Shown: positions 13,074 through 14,089 of the stretch, piece after piece
Layout of the letters: each line of letters opens with the position of its first letter
Numbering within the stretch: position 1 is the stretch's first letter
From: Gardnerella kenyensis
Lineage (GTDB): Bacteria; Actinomycetota; Actinomycetes; Actinomycetales; Bifidobacteriaceae
Length of the DNA: 14,089 bases
NCBI GenBank assembly: GCA_003585735.1
Contig: NQOH01000001.1
Span: 397,698 to 411,786, forward strand
Direction: 5' to 3'
The notes under the pieces: generated by a model
Told to the model about the DNA's origin: nothing
Databases searched by the model: none
The model's input: the letters and a program-made list of their open reading frames with translations, nothing else
Position numbers and translations under genes: made by a program

Positions 13074-13814
13074 TCACTTCTGACCCTGAGCAGCCACAGC
13101 GGCAGCGCCGGCAGCAGCAGCTTCTGGATCCAAATACTCACCGCGAGGCTTGATTGGCTTGAAGTTCTCATCCAACTCGTAAAGCAGCGGAATAGCAGTA
13201 GGAATATTGACCTTAGAAATCTCTTCCTCGCTCAAGTTGTCGAGCATCTTCACGATTGCGCGCAAGCTGTTGCCGTGAGCAGCAATCATTACAGTCTTGC
13301 CGGACTTAAGCTCAGGAATAATATCCGACTCCCAGTAAGGAGTTACGCGAGTCACAACGTTTGCCAAAGCTTCAGTTTCTGGAACTGGATCGCCTGCGTA
13401 ACGAGGATCGTTCGCTTGCGAATACTCATCGTTTGGATCAATCTCAGGAGGTGGAGTTGCGTAAGAACGACGCCAAATCATGAACTTTTCATCGCCATAT
13501 TCCTGACGAATCTCAGACTTGTTCTTACCTTGCAAAGCACCGTAGTGACGCTCGTTCAAACGCCAGCTGCGACGAACTGGAATCCAAAGGCGGTCGGCTG
13601 CATCAAGCGCGTAATTCGCGGTGTTGATAGCGCGACGAAGCAAAGAAGTGAACACGATGTCTGGAAGAACGTTCTTCTCCTTAAGAAGCTCGCCACCATG
13701 CTTAGCTTCCTCAACACCCTGCTCAGTCAGCGGTACATCAACCCAACCAGTGAACTGATTGGTCTTATTCCATGCGCTCTGACCATGTCGGAGCAATACT
13801 AATTTATATGTCAT
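13074..13814 (-). CDS. gpmA: 2,3-bisphosphoglycerate-dependent phosphoglycerate mutase
   Basis: Interconverts 3- and 2-phosphoglycerate in lower glycolysis (in bifidobacteria, the lower half of the fructose-6-phosphate shunt) in the cytoplasm. LRHGQSAWN (8-16) gives the phosphorylated His10; Arg60-Arg61, Glu88 in NERHYG (87-92) and His180 in AAHGNSLRA (178-186) complete the active site. 246 residues, typical of the dPGM group, with an alanine-rich tail (231-246) not needed for catalysis. The first ATG fits the family start; the upstream TAAG is a weak ribosome site. TGACTG and TAAACT, 17 bases apart, are a possible promoter within 45 bases of the start. The gene converges on phoU and shares its terminator. 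Confidence 0.97.
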   Translation of the reverse strand: MTYKLVLLRHGQSAWNKTNQFTGWVDVPLTEQGVEEAKHGGELLKEKNVLPDIVFTSLLRRAINTANYALDAADRLWIPVRRSWRLNERHYGALQGKNKSEIRQEYGDEKFMIWRRSYATPPPEIDPNDEYSQANDPRYAGDPVPETEALANVVTRVTPYWESDIIPELKSGKTVMIAAHGNSLRAIVKMLDNLSEEEISKVNIPTAIPLLYELDENFKPIKPRGEYLDPEAAAAGAAAVAAQGQK

Positions 13815-13855
13815 AATTACTTAGTTTATTCACGCCTTACGACGACAGTCACACA

Positions 13856-13872
13856 GCGCTCCAAACGTGCGC
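13856..13872 (-). repeat. Solo copy of the 53-bp family core
   Basis: GCGCTCCAAACGTGCGC is the exact reverse complement of 7658-7674, the core of the 53-bp family plus two bases. It lies 42 bases upstream of the gpmA start. Confidence 0.75.
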
Positions 13873-13917
13873 GCCTCAGCCAAAGTATGGAACATTTGCC
13901 GGAAAATTCCCGGCATT

Positions 13918-13955
13918 TGCGCGACGACCTGCTTTCGCGCATAGAGCGTAGCGCG
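13918..13955 (+). repeat. Partial copy of the multi-hairpin element
   Basis: Both ends match the left part of the element at 424-461: a shared 15-mer beginning TGCGCGACGACC and a shared 14-mer TAGAGCGTAGCGCG, separated by the same distance in each place (starts 24 bases apart). The 9 bases between them differ, and the right three arms of the full element are absent. An inverted repeat (TGCCGG...CCGGCA, 13897-13915) lies just to its left. Confidence 0.8.
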
Positions 13956-13964
13956 CGACTTTTT

Positions 13965-14089
13965 CTGTACACGATTGTAAAGTTTTAATCGCTTTTTGGC
14001 TTGATTTCGATTTTTTCTGTACACGATTGTAAAGTTTTTGTCGGTTTTTAGCGATATTCCGACTATTACTTTACACGCTTGTAAAGTTT
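13965..14089 (-). repeat. 52-bp tandem palindrome array C (3 units, runs off the window)
   Basis: Palindromes CTGTACA-N4-TGTAAAG (13965-13982 and 14017-14034) and CTTTACA-N4-TGTAAAG (14069-14086) are spaced exactly 52 bases. Read on the minus strand the interval after a palindrome matches arrays A and B (GGAATATCGCTAAAAACCGACAAAA), so this array is inverted relative to them. The array is probably longer, since the third palindrome reaches the window edge. Confidence 0.92.

Noticed and set aside
13830..14024. Minus-strand open frame of 64 codons at the right end
   Set aside because: It consists of repeat families (53-bp core, hairpin element, palindrome array) and has no ribosome site or recognisable protein features.

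Overview
The window looks like chromosome from a low-to-moderate GC member of the Bifidobacteriaceae, most likely Gardnerella or a close relative. This is inferred from the pairing of the actinobacterial DUF4191 and DUF3043 membrane proteins, bifidobacterial-type versions of thymidylate synthase, dihydrofolate reductase and phosphoglycerate mutase, AT-rich spacers, and frequent GCGC-rich words. No species-level marker is present. I see no phage, transposase, toxin or defence genes. The gene content is ordinary housekeeping; the unusual material lies in the spacers.

Layout. 1-318 has no recognisable gene. A tRNA-Arg(CCG) lies on the minus strand at 319-391. Next come a multi-hairpin element (424-572) and a three-unit 52-bp palindrome array (620-760). 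A minus-strand vitamin uptake unit fills 794-4405: promoter, TPP riboswitch, a YkoE-type substrate-binding membrane protein, then one 913-residue protein that fuses both ATPases and the EcfT subunit of an ECF transporter. Continuing on the minus strand are a DUF4191 protein, a DUF3043 protein, an M20 metallopeptidase, a low-molecular-weight protein tyrosine phosphatase, dihydrofolate reductase and thymidylate synthase. On the plus strand, starting divergently from thyA, are an OsmC-family protein, a GT4 glycosyltransferase and phoU. phoU converges on the glycolytic phosphoglycerate mutase gene across a shared bidirectional terminator. The right end is again packed with repeats.

How the genes relate. 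The riboswitch, YkoE and the fused ATPase/EcfT protein form one thiamine-responsive uptake system. thyA and the DHFR gene form the dTMP/folate cycle pair: ThyA turns methylene-tetrahydrofolate into dihydrofolate and DHFR reduces it. The remaining genes appear to be neighbours without a shared pathway.

Most notable observations. (1) A 52-bp tandem repeat, each unit carrying CTTTACA-N4-TGTAAAG, occurs at three separate places (3+2+3 units), always at exactly 52 bp spacing, with the last array running off the window. (2) An unrelated 53-bp repeat family lies between the phosphatase and peptidase genes and has a solo copy near gpmA. (3) A four-arm hairpin element beside the tRNA has a related partial copy next to the last array. 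(4) Nearly every spacer has its own short tandem repeat, and two proteins carry repeat-built low-complexity insertions (ATPase A1 and its linker; DHFR). I do not recognise these repeat families from memory; whether they are already described needs a database search.
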